Counted from the stretch's first letter, positions 24,861 to 33,799 are shown. The stretch is DNA of 64,000 bases from Oceanospirillum sp048270425 (GCA_048270425.1 JBLWSY010000008.1:81628-145627); one strand, 5' to 3'. Numbers and translations are program-made. The notes: a model not told the origin generated them from the sequence alone.

Positions 24861-25667
24861 CTAAGCTCCTATTCTTTCGATCAATTGGCTGCAAACCGCT
24901 TTAAACTCATCAGATGCCACTTCATCACCAGATAGGTAAATTGGATCATTAGATTGAGCTGACTTACTCACTGAAACCCTCTCGTGGATAACATCATCAA
25001 CCACCATATCTCCAAATTGTTGCCTGAGAGATGCTTCAGTTTCTTCTCTGTGTATTGCAGGCCTTCCAACCCTAGAAATAACAATGCCAGCTTGCTTGAG
25101 TTCATGATCTAGATCTGAACCAAACTCCTCAACCCGCTTAATCAGTAGGCTGACACCAATGGCAGACAAAAAGTCAAGAGAGACAGGAACTACATAGTGG
25201 GTGCTAAATGCAAGTGCATTTTGTGTAGGAATAGTCAAATTTGGAGGGCAGTCACAGATGACAAAATCATAATTATCGATAACTTCTTTCAGAGAATTTT
25301 TGAGTCTTGTCTCTCGAAACCTAGCGCTTGCCAAATCTAAATCCACTGTAAATAAATCTATATGAGATGGGATCAAATCTACATTTTCAAAGACATCTTT
25401 AAAAATCACATCTTCAGCTTTTCTTTGGACCCCATGTGCACTAGTGTAGTTTTTTGCCCCCAAAAGATCAGCTACAGTTCCATTTCTTTTTGCCTCATCA
25501 TTCCACTTACGTACACCTATTGAGGAAAAAGTAGCATTAGTCTGTGGATCCAAATCTATCAATAACGTTTTATGTCCCTGAATTCCACAGTATGCAGCTA
25601 AGTTAACAGCTAGGGCTGTTTTACCAACCCCTCCTTTCAAATTGATGCAAGATAATACCTTCGTCAA
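24861..25667 (-). CDS. ParA/MinD-family ATPase
   Basis: 268 residues. The deviant Walker A box KGGVGKTALAVNLAAY at 11-26, switch LLIDLDPQTNATFSS and Walker B-like FVICDCPPNLTIPT define a ParA-type ATPase that dimerises on ATP and usually positions DNA or protein cargo. The start is TTG with AAAGGAG 8 bases upstream. It is not the chromosomal Soj: no parB homologue follows; instead two unknown genes are coupled to it. A+T-richer than the neighbours. Orphan ParAs occur in plasmids, integrative elements and defence islands; no integrase is visible nearby. Confidence 0.88.
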   Translation of the reverse strand: MTKVLSCINLKGGVGKTALAVNLAAYCGIQGHKTLLIDLDPQTNATFSSIGVRKWNDEAKRNGTVADLLGAKNYTSAHGVQRKAEDVIFKDVFENVDLIPSHIDLFTVDLDLASARFRETRLKNSLKEVIDNYDFVICDCPPNLTIPTQNALAFSTHYVVPVSLDFLSAIGVSLLIKRVEEFGSDLDHELKQAGIVISRVGRPAIHREETEASLRQQFGDMVVDDVIHERVSVSKSAQSNDPIYLSGDEVASDEFKAVCSQLIERIGA

Positions 25668-25716
25668 AATTAACTCCTTTTATGAGATCCATCAAACAGA
25701 TAAGCCTAATAATGAG

Positions 25717-25802
25717 TTTACAAGGGATCTTTTTATCCTGTAAACCAACCAAAAGTGGCATAGGCTGATCAAAATCAATCAGTTGCGAAACAACCCACTT
25801 TT
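25717..25802. promoter_or_regulatory. Nested inverted repeats between parA-like gene and hrpB
   Basis: An imperfect hairpin TTTACA-AGGGAT / ATCC-TGTAAA spans 25717-25744. AAAAGTGG (25751-25758) and CCACTTTT (25795-25802) are exact inverted arms that enclose a smaller CTGAT/ATCAG pair. They sit in the divergent region, 50-135 bases upstream of the parA-like start, where an autoregulatory operator or partition-site-like element would be expected. Function is not shown. Confidence 0.4.
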
Positions 25803-25891
25803 ATCAAAAGCCTGCCGCAGCTACTCAGCACCTCCCTTTCCCGTTATCCTTAACACCCTGATTTTCACGCTTTTTCAACGGTGCTTTACCC

Positions 25892-28615
25892 ATGACATCC
25901 CCTGCTTCATCCGCTAACAGCTCCCCGACCAACCCAAATAATCTGCCGATTCTGGCGCAGGTGCCGGAGCTGGTATCTCAGCTGCAATCTCAGGAGCTGG
26001 CGTTGCTGTCGGCGGAGCCGGGTGCCGGTAAGACCACGCGTTTGCCCATTGCGCTGATGCAGCACCCGGCTTTCCAGAACGGAAAGATCATGATGACCGC
26101 GCCCCGTCGGGTGGCGGCTCAGGCCGCGGCGTCTTATATGGCGGGGCTGATCGGGGAATCCGTGGGTGACAGCATCGGTTATCGGGTCAAGGGCGATCAT
26201 AAGGTCAGCCGCAATACCCGTCTGGAGCTGGTGACTTCCGGTGTGCTGCTGAGCATGTTGCAGAACGACCCGACCCTAAAGGGCGTAAGCCTGGTGATTC
26301 TGGATGAGTTTCACGAGCGCACCGTAGACAGCGACCTGATTCTGGCGCTGTGCCGTCAGATGAACCTGCTCTATCGGGATGAGGATCCGGCGGGGCTGCT
26401 GGTGATGTCGGCAACCCTGGCTCAGGAGGCTCTGGAAGCGGCGCTGCAGGTGCCGATTCTCTTCTGCGAGGGCCGCACCTTCCCACTGGAATACCGCTAT
26501 AACCGCACCAGCGTGCCGGTCTCCGAGCGGGTGCAGACGACGGTTGAGACCTGCCTAGAGGTCATCGATACACAAGATGGCGACATGCTCTGTTTTCTGC
26601 CCGGTGTTGGTGAAATCAACAGAGTAGCGGAAGCGCTTTCTGCCCGCTGCCAACAAACGAATATCGACCTGCGCCAGCTGCATGGTCAGCAGAAACTGGC
26701 AGAACAACAGGCAGCGCTGGCACCGCCGCAAAACGGCATGCGCCGCTGTATTCTCGCCACCGCCATTGCAGAAACCAGTCTGACCATTGATGGCATCACC
26801 TTAGTAGTGGATTCCGGCCTTGCCCGTGAGGCGCGTTTTGATAAAGAAGCCGGTGTGGTGCGTCTGCATACCCGATCCGTCACCCGTGCCGAGGCAAAAC
26901 AGCGCGCCGGTCGTGCCGGTCGTACTCAGGCAGGTACGGTGTTCCGCTGCTGGAGTGAAGATCAGCAGGGGGCGCTCTCCGCCCAGCCGGAACCTGAGAT
27001 CAACCGGCAGGATCTGTCAGAACTGGCGCTGCAGCTGATTCAGTGGGGGTCGGATGATCCGCAGGAGTTCGATTGGGTGACACCGCCACCCAAAGCGCGC
27101 TGGCAAAGCGCCCTCGCCCGTCTGCAACAGCTGAAGCTGGTCGAAACCGCTCAGGGCAGCAGCAGTCTGCAGCTGACGGCATGGGGTCTGGCCTCCCGAC
27201 AGCTGGTGCTTTCTGCCCATCTGGGGCGTGGCTGGCTCAGTCTGTTAAAAGCGGCGGATGACGCAGCACAACAACTGAATGCTGATCAGCTGGCGGCCTG
27301 TGCCTTTATCTTCAGCCTGTTACAAGAGGGCGCGCACCTGCCGGAAAATGAGCTATTAGCCGCCTGTGAGCAACTGATTCAGTCCCGCGATGTGGGCCAT
27401 AAAGCCCTGTGTAAACGCATCGAACAGGGTGCGCTTCGTCTGCTGAAAGAGAGCCAGCAGCTGATTAAAAACGATCAAAGCGATGTCGCAAATCCGGCCC
27501 CAAGCACAGGAACTGTATATAAAAACAGTAAAGACTTACTATCGCTGTTAAGCACAACCCGGAAGCCTGCCGACAGCCTGATGACTCAGCTGCAGAATGC
27601 TGCCTTTATCGACCTGATGATTGAAGGGTTGTGCCATGCTTATCCTGACAAGGTAGGTCTGAAACAGGCTCAAAGCAGCTCGAAACAAAACACGTCAAAC
27701 AACGGCGAGGCCGGTATCTACAAACTGAGTAATGGCCGACAGGCGCAGCTGAAAAGCCATCAGCAGCCGGAGTTTGTGATCGCCCTGCACGCCCGCTCCT
27801 TCAGTCAGGACAGCCGGGAAACCCTGACCCTTTGGCTGACACTGGATAAAAAAACAGTGGCCACTCACTTAGCGGATCAGATTGAGCAAAAGCCTTTCTG
27901 TCACTGGCAGGCTGACCGCCTGATTAACAGCGTGCAGACTCGCCTTGGGCAGCTGGTGCTGGAGGAAAAACAGGGTGATAAACCGGATCAGGACGCATTG
28001 AATCAGGCGGGTATTCTGCGGCTTCAGCAACAAGGGGTTGATACCCTGCCCTGGCAGGAAAATGATATCGCCCTACGCCAGCGCATAGAGTTTTTGCGCC
28101 TGAATGGTGCGAATCAGAATGAAGATGAACAATGGCCGGATCTGTCCGATCAGGGTTTGTTAGATTCCGTAGAAGAATGGCTGGTGCCGTTTCTGACCGG
28201 GGTGAACAATCAGCGTCAGTGGCAACAGCTGCCCGTCAGCGAGATGCTGAAAAGCCTGCTCAGCTGGCCGCAACAACAGGCACTGGACAATTTAGCACCG
28301 GCGGCACTTAAAGCAGCCTCAGGTCGCACGGTGAAGATCGATTACAGCCAGAACCCACCCACCGTCAGCACCAAACTGCAGGAGATGTTCGGCACGGAAA
28401 ATGTCCCGGCTATCGCGGGAGTTCCCGTCAGTATTCATCTGCTCTCCCCCGCGGGTCGGCCGTTAGCCGTGACCTCAAACCTAGCCACCTTCTGGCGGGA
28501 GGTTTATCCGGAAGTACGTAAGGAGATGAGAGGGCGCTATCCCAAGCACCCGTGGCCGGAAGATCCGTTAACCGCAGAAGCCACCCACAAAACAAAGCGG
28601 GCGCTAGGGCAATAG
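25892..28615 (+). CDS. hrpB: ATP-dependent helicase HrpB
   Basis: 907 residues, a DEAH-type helicase of the HrpA/HrpB family. Motif I is AEPGAGKTTRLP, motif II DEFHER, motif III SATL and motif VI QRAGRAGRT; the DEFH variant is typical of bacterial HrpB. RecA1 and RecA2 domains occupy about 20-370, then HA2/OB-like regions, and the C-terminal HrpB domain (SRPLAVTSN-like RPLAVTSNLATFW, RYPKHPWPEDP) about 780-900. Its cellular role is still poorly defined. Slightly longer than the E. coli protein, with a low-complexity insert at about 530-620. Monocistronic; a palindromic repeat follows the stop directly. Confidence 0.95.
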   Translation: MTSPASSANSSPTNPNNLPILAQVPELVSQLQSQELALLSAEPGAGKTTRLPIALMQHPAFQNGKIMMTAPRRVAAQAAASYMAGLIGESVGDSIGYRVKGDHKVSRNTRLELVTSGVLLSMLQNDPTLKGVSLVILDEFHERTVDSDLILALCRQMNLLYRDEDPAGLLVMSATLAQEALEAALQVPILFCEGRTFPLEYRYNRTSVPVSERVQTTVETCLEVIDTQDGDMLCFLPGVGEINRVAEALSARCQQTNIDLRQLHGQQKLAEQQAALAPPQNGMRRCILATAIAETSLTIDGITLVVDSGLAREARFDKEAGVVRLHTRSVTRAEAKQRAGRAGRTQAGTVFRCWSEDQQGALSAQPEPEINRQDLSELALQLIQWGSDDPQEFDWVTPPPKARWQSALARLQQLKLVETAQGSSSLQLTAWGLASRQLVLSAHLGRGWLSLLKAADDAAQQLNADQLAACAFIFSLLQEGAHLPENELLAACEQLIQSRDVGHKALCKRIEQGALRLLKESQQLIKNDQSDVANPAPSTGTVYKNSKDLLSLLSTTRKPADSLMTQLQNAAFIDLMIEGLCHAYPDKVGLKQAQSSSKQNTSNNGEAGIYKLSNGRQAQLKSHQQPEFVIALHARSFSQDSRETLTLWLTLDKKTVATHLADQIEQKPFCHWQADRLINSVQTRLGQLVLEEKQGDKPDQDALNQAGILRLQQQGVDTLPWQENDIALRQRIEFLRLNGANQNEDEQWPDLSDQGLLDSVEEWLVPFLTGVNNQRQWQQLPVSEMLKSLLSWPQQQALDNLAPAALKAASGRTVKIDYSQNPPTVSTKLQEMFGTENVPAIAGVPVSIHLLSPAGRPLAVTSNLATFWREVYPEVRKEMRGRYPKHPWPEDPLTAEATHKTKRALGQ

Positions 28616-28701
28616 GTAGGATGGTGCAAAGCGAAGCGTGCCCGTCAAATTCCGGGTTTTCTTGATGGGCACACCTACTTGGTAGGCTTAGCCCATCCTA
28701 C
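28616..28701. repeat. Palindromic GTAGGATGG-type repeat element
   Basis: An 86-base element starting right after the hrpB stop. Outer arms GTAGGATGG (28616-28624) and CCATCCTAC (28693-28701) are perfect inverted repeats. Inner arms GTGCCCGTCAA (28638-28648) and TTGATGGGCAC (28662-28672) pair with one mismatch. The internal GCGAAGCGTGCCC text resembles the dispersed intergenic palindromes found in many gammaproteobacteria. It may also end hrpB transcription. Confidence 0.8.
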
Positions 28702-28717
28702 GTTTACTCCTGTCCCA

Positions 28718-29197
28718 TCAATCCCGCTTAAACCCATAAGGCACATTGCGACGTTTCACCGGCGTGGATTTCACAATAGAGGTATTGGTATCTGCCAGTG
28801 CGGAGACCTGATCGAGAATATCATCCAACTGCGGCATGCTCTGGAAGCAGATACGGGCGTAGAAACAGTCTTCGCCGGTGACCTTGTCGCATTCGATAAT
28901 TTCAGGAATATCCTGAATCAGGGCTTCCAGCTGTTTGAGTTTACCGGGGTACTGGCGCATACGTACCAGCGCCGTTAGTGGGTAGCCGAGGCTTTCCGGA
29001 TCAAGTTCCAGTGTGTATTTGTTGATCACACCCAGCTCTTCCATCCGCTTCAGACGTTCATTAATGCTGGGAGAGGACATATTCGCCGCTCGCGCCATCT
29101 CAGCGACAGAGATGCGGGCGTTGTCATCCAGCAGCGCCAGCAGGCGGCTGTCGATGGCATCCGGAGACCAATTTTCGTTTTTAAGGATTTTCCGCAT
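28718..29197 (-). CDS. Lrp/AsnC-family transcriptional regulator
   Basis: 159 residues. An N-terminal winged helix-turn-helix (DSRLLALLDDNARISVAEMA, SSPSINERLKRMEELGVI) at about 15-65 is followed by the RAM/AsnC ligand-binding domain at about 70-150 (YPLTALVRMRQYPGKL, CDKVTGEDCFYARICF). Such proteins form octamers and sense amino acids. It is divergent from an EamA exporter, which strongly suggests that it controls that gene in response to the exported compound. Confidence 0.93.
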   Translation of the reverse strand: MRKILKNENWSPDAIDSRLLALLDDNARISVAEMARAANMSSPSINERLKRMEELGVINKYTLELDPESLGYPLTALVRMRQYPGKLKQLEALIQDIPEIIECDKVTGEDCFYARICFQSMPQLDDILDQVSALADTNTSIVKSTPVKRRNVPYGFKRD

Positions 29198-29312
29198 TTT
29201 CTCTCTCTTTTTTAAAGCCCGCAGCTTTCACAGCCTTATTTTTGCCATTAGAGTCTGGCTCAGTGACTATTAATCTATGTCTAATCAAAACGGTTAGCAA
29301 AGGATTTAAAAA

Positions 29313-30236
29313 ATGATGCAGTCTGATAAAAAAGGCACGCTGGAGATGGTCACCGCGATGGTGCTCTCCGGCACCATAGGTTTTTTTGTAATCGAATCCG
29401 GTCAGTCGTTCTGGAATGTGGTGTTTTTCCGCTGCCTGATCGGCGCGTTGTTTCTGGGGGGGTATATCGCTTTAACCGGTCAGTTCCGTCGGGAACAGTT
29501 CGATCTGAAGGTGCTGGGGCTGATTATCGCAGGCGGTATCACCCTGGTGGGCAACTGGGTGCTGCTGTTTGCCTCTTTCGATCATATCCCCTTCTCTATC
29601 GCTACTATCGCCTATCATCTGCAGCCGATTATGCTGGTGATCGCTGGGGCTTTGCTGGCTCGTCAGCTGCCGGGGCTGCATATTCTGTTCTGGCTGGGGG
29701 TAGCTTTGGGGGGCTTATGGTTAGTAGTGGGGCTGGATTCAACTCAGCTGACGGCACTGTTTAACGGCCAGTCCGCCACAGAATCTGTCATGACCGGGCT
29801 TCTGCTAGCCTTAGGTGCGGCGCTTCTGTACACCATCACCACGCTGCTGACCAAGAAAGTCAGCGACATTCCTTCCGGTGTGATCGCCTTTGTGCAGGTG
29901 CTGTTAGGCGGCGCTTTCCTGCTGCCTTTTGTGGAGTTTGGTGATCTGCCGACTGAGTTACCGGCATGGGGTTATCTGGCCTTTCTGGGGCTGATCAATA
30001 CCGGCTTTATGTATGTGATTATGTACGATGCCTTCCAGCGTCTGAGCACCTCGCTGATTGCGATTCTCTCTTTCATCTATCCGGTAGTTGCGCTGTTTGT
30101 GGATTATGCCGCTTTTGATCACGCAATAACGCTGGCTCAGGGGCTGGGTGTGGTTCTGATTCTACTGTCAGTATGCGCGGTGAAATTTGACTGGAAACTG
30201 CGCTTTAAAGCACCGGCATTAGGTGCCGCCAGTTAA
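29313..30236 (+). CDS. EamA/DMT-family transporter
   Basis: 307 residues with ten predicted membrane helices arranged as two EamA repeats of five (first about 10-145, second about 160-295). VVFFRCLIGALFLGGY and the second-half YDAFQRLSTSLIAILSFIYP are typical of this drug/metabolite exporter family. Export of an amino acid or related metabolite is inferred from the divergent Lrp-type regulator. AAAGGAT lies before the ATG. A strong terminator follows. Confidence 0.9.
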   Translation: MMQSDKKGTLEMVTAMVLSGTIGFFVIESGQSFWNVVFFRCLIGALFLGGYIALTGQFRREQFDLKVLGLIIAGGITLVGNWVLLFASFDHIPFSIATIAYHLQPIMLVIAGALLARQLPGLHILFWLGVALGGLWLVVGLDSTQLTALFNGQSATESVMTGLLLALGAALLYTITTLLTKKVSDIPSGVIAFVQVLLGGAFLLPFVEFGDLPTELPAWGYLAFLGLINTGFMYVIMYDAFQRLSTSLIAILSFIYPVVALFVDYAAFDHAITLAQGLGVVLILLSVCAVKFDWKLRFKAPALGAAS

Positions 30237-30283
30237 GTTCGATTGCTTCTGTTTAATGTCAATTGAACGACCTAAGCAAAACA

Positions 30284-30325
30284 AAACGGCCTCTGTCACT
30301 TCACCATAAGTGACAGAGGCCGTTT
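30284..30325 (+). terminator. Strong hairpin after the EamA gene
   Basis: An 18-bp perfect stem beginning AAACGGCCTCTGTC and ending GACAGAGGCCGTTT with loop CACCAT. The T-run is short, but the stem is long and GC-rich, 48 bases after the stop. Confidence 0.8.
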
Positions 30326-30524
30326 CAGATCGGTTGTTTCAATCTATTGCGTAACGCTCTCTTGCAAAGTCGCCAGATATTGGCTGGGATACTTCCATTC
30401 GGATTACACAGAGATCCCTGATTGAGGTTACAATCCATGCCCTTTTCAGCGTGTTAACGCTCTTTTTAAAGCTTTATTGTACTGCCAATTAATATTCAGA
30501 AAGTAGCGTCAGCCGACAGTTTTT

Positions 30525-31235
30525 ATGATCGAAATAGAATTTGAATATGCCGAAAGTCTCAAGAATGACTTTGAAGTAAAAGGTGAGTTTTATCGTCTGG
30601 ACCGAGGTGAGAAAGAAGCCCTAGTCTGCCGTCGTCGGGTGGAAATCTGTCTGAAAAACAGTGCGGGTAAGAGCACTCAACCGGATGCGGTAGCCGTGCT
30701 GATGAATCCCGGCAGTATTCGCTTTGCTGCCCCAACCGAAGAAGTGAGTCTGCCTCAGATTACGAACGCTGCTAGGCTGCCGATGCGCGATACCCATCTG
30801 AAAAGCCTTAAGCCGGATAATACTCAGTATCAGCTGATGCGCTTAATGCGCCAGATGGGCTGGGAACGACTTCGCCTGATCAACCTGTCTGATCTTTGCG
30901 ATGCCAACAGTGATTCTTTTGCCCGGCTATACCGAGAGCTGAATGACGATAGCCAAGCTGACGCAATCCCCCATAGCCTGCTTCATCTCAGTCGGGCTAA
31001 CGAACTGAAACGGCTGCTAAAAGCCGATCATCTGATCCTCGCCTGGGGCAGTAATCCGGTTCAGCAGGCTGATGCGGAAGCGTTTCTTAAATTGACGAAA
31101 CGTCGTAAACCGATAGGACTTGCGCTTGATTATCCCTGGTATCGCTTCGCCAGCCCCTACCGAAAAGATCAGAAGCTAAGCTGGCTCAAAGAGATAACCA
31201 CTCTGTTACAGGATGCCAGAGAATCGCTGGAATAA
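30525..31235 (+). CDS. DUF1643-like hypothetical protein
   Basis: 236 residues, cytoplasmic. AVLMNPGSIRF, LMRLMRQMGWERLRLINLSDL and LKADHLILAWGSN follow the order of DUF1643 (LNPS ... GWG ... N-L ... AWG), a family of unknown function also found in phages and islands. The match is from recalled motifs, so moderate. No strong ribosome binding site before the ATG. Monocistronic, with no visible link to the neighbours. Confidence 0.7.
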   Translation: MIEIEFEYAESLKNDFEVKGEFYRLDRGEKEALVCRRRVEICLKNSAGKSTQPDAVAVLMNPGSIRFAAPTEEVSLPQITNAARLPMRDTHLKSLKPDNTQYQLMRLMRQMGWERLRLINLSDLCDANSDSFARLYRELNDDSQADAIPHSLLHLSRANELKRLLKADHLILAWGSNPVQQADAEAFLKLTKRRKPIGLALDYPWYRFASPYRKDQKLSWLKEITTLLQDARESLE

Positions 31236-31276
31236 AATGACAGCCTTACAAAACACAACATGACGTTACAAACACC

Positions 31277-31305
31277 TTGATCCGCATTAAATGCGCCCCT
31301 AAAAT
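31277..31305 (+). promoter_or_regulatory. Sigma-70-type promoter
   Basis: TTGATC (31277-31282) and TAAAAT (31300-31305) are separated by exactly 17 bases, with the following gene's ATG 35 bases downstream. Both hexamers match the consensus at four or five positions. Confidence 0.55.
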
Positions 31306-31339
31306 ACATCTATTATCGGAACAGAATCAGGGTAGCACT

Positions 31340-31801
31340 ATGCCGATCGTGACATCCAACACCACCATTTCTGCGGTTTTTACGCCAAGAAACCTGGATT
31401 CCAACAAACAGAATGAATTCCGTGCCTCTGAGGTTCAGACACGCCCCGGTCGCGAATCCTCTGTGGTTTCTGATACGAACCAGCGCACCGGCACCCCTAA
31501 CGATCTGGGCTTGCCTTCTACCAGCCGTGTTGAAGGTCCATCCAAACTACAAAGCCTGAATGACGTTATTCCGACGGGCCCTGAGAAAGCGCCGTCGGCA
31601 GTGGTTGATATCTCTGCGGAAGCACAAAACGCACTGAAGAATGCACAAAAAGAGATTCCGGCTCAGAGCAAAATTAAGGATGCTGAATTTGCCGCAGACC
31701 TGGCTGCCAGCACCGGTAAGCAGATGAGCGAACAACCTGCGACAACGGTAATGGCGCAGGCAAATACCGCACCTCAACAGGCTATTGCATCACTGCTGTA
31801 A
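31340..31801 (+). CDS. Small Ser/Thr/Ala-rich hypothetical protein
   Basis: 153 residues from the ATG at 31340 (the frame is open to a TTG at 31277, but that lies in the promoter). Low-complexity, rich in Ala, Ser, Thr and Gln, without signal peptide or membrane helix, probably largely disordered. PSAVVDISAEAQNALKNAQKE resembles short segments in proteins associated with flagellar or surface systems, but I cannot name a family. It has its own promoter and terminator. Confidence 0.65.
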   Translation: MPIVTSNTTISAVFTPRNLDSNKQNEFRASEVQTRPGRESSVVSDTNQRTGTPNDLGLPSTSRVEGPSKLQSLNDVIPTGPEKAPSAVVDISAEAQNALKNAQKEIPAQSKIKDAEFAADLAASTGKQMSEQPATTVMAQANTAPQQAIASLL

Positions 31802-31827
31802 AACAGCATTTCCGGTAGTCCTAATCG

Positions 31828-31866
31828 AACAAGCCCCGTTCAGTTATCTGACGGGGCTTGTTTTTT
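31828..31866 (+). terminator. Intrinsic terminator between convergent genes
   Basis: Stem AACAAGCCCCGT / ACGGGGCTTGTT with an 11-base loop, then a T-run to 31866 on the plus strand. It ends the small hypothetical gene and faces the end of the gsp operon. Confidence 0.9.
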
Positions 31867-31905
31867 GTTTGCTGCCTGTTTTCGATTTGGATGGCAATAA
31901 ATAAC

Positions 31906-32670
31906 TCAGAATACCGATAGCCATTGGTTCAGAAGATATAGGCCTGCCGCCAAAAGCCCTACCGCGAAAACGCCAAAGAGCGGGCTGATCTCGTTCTGTT
32001 CCGGTGTCACCAGATTCCAACGATGACCTTCAAGACGCAGCGCCAGCTGATCAGAGGCTTCACTGACCGACAGCTGGAGCTGGTCCACTGCAGGTACTCT
32101 GGGGACCTCCTGCCAGAACTCAGGTCTTGGTACTACCGCTGACAGCTCACTTAGACCTTCGCAGGCAGAAACCGGTAAACAAGCCTTAAGACGAACATTA
32201 ACGGCGACACCTTCGGTAGGATTTTTAAGCTGATCAATCAGGCTCTGTAAGCTGTCACGATCCCAGACAACAGCATTACTTAACAGCGTCTCTTCCCCAT
32301 CTACATCCTCAGAAACGTCACCTTTAGCGTTAACCGGTTCTACATAATGTACCGCAACCGCATCTATATCCTGGGCCAACTGCTCTTCGATCAGAACCGG
32401 CAGCAGCTTATTAAGGTTACGCCTGACCCCTTCCGGCACCTCAACCTGATGGAAGCTGACCAGCTCATCCGCCAGAAACAGATACAGATTGATCGGTTGA
32501 TCTCCCAAATCTCCCAAGCTTTGGGCTATATGCTGGTGGAAGCTGTCAAAACTCCCCTGCAGGGCATTCCGGAATCCCTGAGCCGCAAGCGAGGTATCCA
32601 GTGGGAACCAGATCAAAGGCTGTGCCGAATCATCATAAGGTCGATAGATCACCGCAAAATTGTGACTCAT
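31906..32670 (-). CDS. gspL: Type II secretion inner-membrane protein GspL, short form
   Basis: 254 residues. The cytoplasmic actin-like domain that recruits the GspE ATPase covers about 1-215 (LYLFLADELVSFHQVEVPEG is typical). A single membrane helix (PLFGVFAVGLLAAGLYLLNQ) spans about 229-249, and the protein ends five residues later. Usual GspL has about 380-410 residues with a periplasmic ferredoxin-like domain that pairs with GspM; this is missing. Only some 40 bases lie between its stop and the next terminator, so no broken remainder exists. GGAG lies before the ATG. Last gene of the gsp operon. Confidence 0.85.
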   Translation of the reverse strand: MSHNFAVIYRPYDDSAQPLIWFPLDTSLAAQGFRNALQGSFDSFHQHIAQSLGDLGDQPINLYLFLADELVSFHQVEVPEGVRRNLNKLLPVLIEEQLAQDIDAVAVHYVEPVNAKGDVSEDVDGEETLLSNAVVWDRDSLQSLIDQLKNPTEGVAVNVRLKACLPVSACEGLSELSAVVPRPEFWQEVPRVPAVDQLQLSVSEASDQLALRLEGHRWNLVTPEQNEISPLFGVFAVGLLAAGLYLLNQWLSVF

Positions 32671-32758
32671 GACAACTCCTTAGGGGTTTTAGACCTGACA
32701 GGCCCTTTGAGGCATGACTTCATATTATTTCCGTATAACAGGCTCAGGGAAACACCTA

Positions 32759-33799
32759 TCACTCTTTTGCCTCCCGGGAAAAACGCTGGGGAGAAACCGG
32801 CAAAAGGCGCCGCTGTAAAATATCAATAGCACCGGTCTCAAGGTTTCGGTGTACCAAAGTCGTTAGTGCAGATCGCTGCTCCAACCAGTCTACCTGAGCA
32901 GTTATCATAAAATACTGGCTGCGAATGCTGAATAACTCTGCTAAAGCAACATCCATTGAACGGGCCAGCAAGAACTCTTCCACCGAGACAATCGGTGTGT
33001 ATTCGACGCCCGCCAGCATCTGCTTCGCCTGGTCAGCACTCACCGCTAAAACCGCTGCCAGTGCTTCGGGATTGGCGGCATTCAGATTCAGTGGGGTATG
33101 GGCCGGAAGCCCCACCAAAAGCTCACTCATCTGATATCTGTTCTGAGGAAGTGCCGCTGTCAGAAGTAACAGTTCATCTGTATCCAGAAGATACTGATCC
33201 GCTGTACGATACGCGGGCTTTTGCAGCAGATAATCGTTGTCTTCCGCTCCGGTCAGGCCGGTGGGTATATTGTTGCTGTCGATCCAATCCAGAGCCTGAT
33301 CCGCTAATACTTCAGGAATCTGGTTTTCAGCCAGTAAACGACGTAACCCGGAAAGATAGCGCGCATCGGTATGATCGTTCTCTTGCTTCAGTAGGTTATT
33401 GATATTGAAAAAGCCATCCAGTGGCAGAATACGGATGCGCAAATAATCATCCTCGGACGCGGCATCACTGGCGTCTAGCGCAAAACGATCCAACTGCCCC
33501 CAGGGCTCGGAAGGATGATCATAAGCCTTGTCACCAGCAGCCTGGTCCTGCTGCCAATCCTCTTTAAGAAGTGCAATCGCGTAACTTTCACCACCTCGGG
33601 CATAGGCCTCCAGCTGCTGTTGCCGCTGGTAGGCTGTGGCTCGCTCAGCTTCAATACTGCCTTGGCTCATCATGCGGGTCGCCATAATGGCAGCGATGGC
33701 AAAAATCAGCAAAACGCTGATCAGAGCGACACCGGATTCTTTTTTATATCTTGCCGACAGCAAACACGTGTTGGTTTGCAAGTGGGGCCGGGCGTTCAT
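32759..33799 (-). CDS. gspK: Type II secretion minor pseudopilin GspK
   Basis: 346 residues. The class III prepilin signal is SG-VALISVLLIFAIAAIMA at about 22-40, with Gly before the cleavage and a hydrophobic helix; GspK characteristically lacks the Glu at +5. The large globular domain has PLDGFFNINNLL, LDWIDSNNIPTG and LNLNAANPEALAAVLAVS, typical of the helix-hairpin part. It caps the GspH-I-J-K tip complex of the pseudopilus. The stop of gspJ is 2 bases upstream; a GGAGGGG motif precedes the ATG. Confidence 0.95.
   Translation of the reverse strand: MNARPHLQTNTCLLSARYKKESGVALISVLLIFAIAAIMATRMMSQGSIEAERATAYQRQQQLEAYARGGESYAIALLKEDWQQDQAAGDKAYDHPSEPWGQLDRFALDASDAASEDDYLRIRILPLDGFFNINNLLKQENDHTDARYLSGLRRLLAENQIPEVLADQALDWIDSNNIPTGLTGAEDNDYLLQKPAYRTADQYLLDTDELLLLTAALPQNRYQMSELLVGLPAHTPLNLNAANPEALAAVLAVSADQAKQMLAGVEYTPIVSVEEFLLARSMDVALAELFSIRSQYFMITAQVDWLEQRSALTTLVHRNLETGAIDILQRRLLPVSPQRFSREAKE

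Noticed and set aside
31867..31905. Frameshifted remainder of gspL
   Set aside because: Only about 40 bases lie before the terminator, too short for the missing periplasmic domain in any frame.
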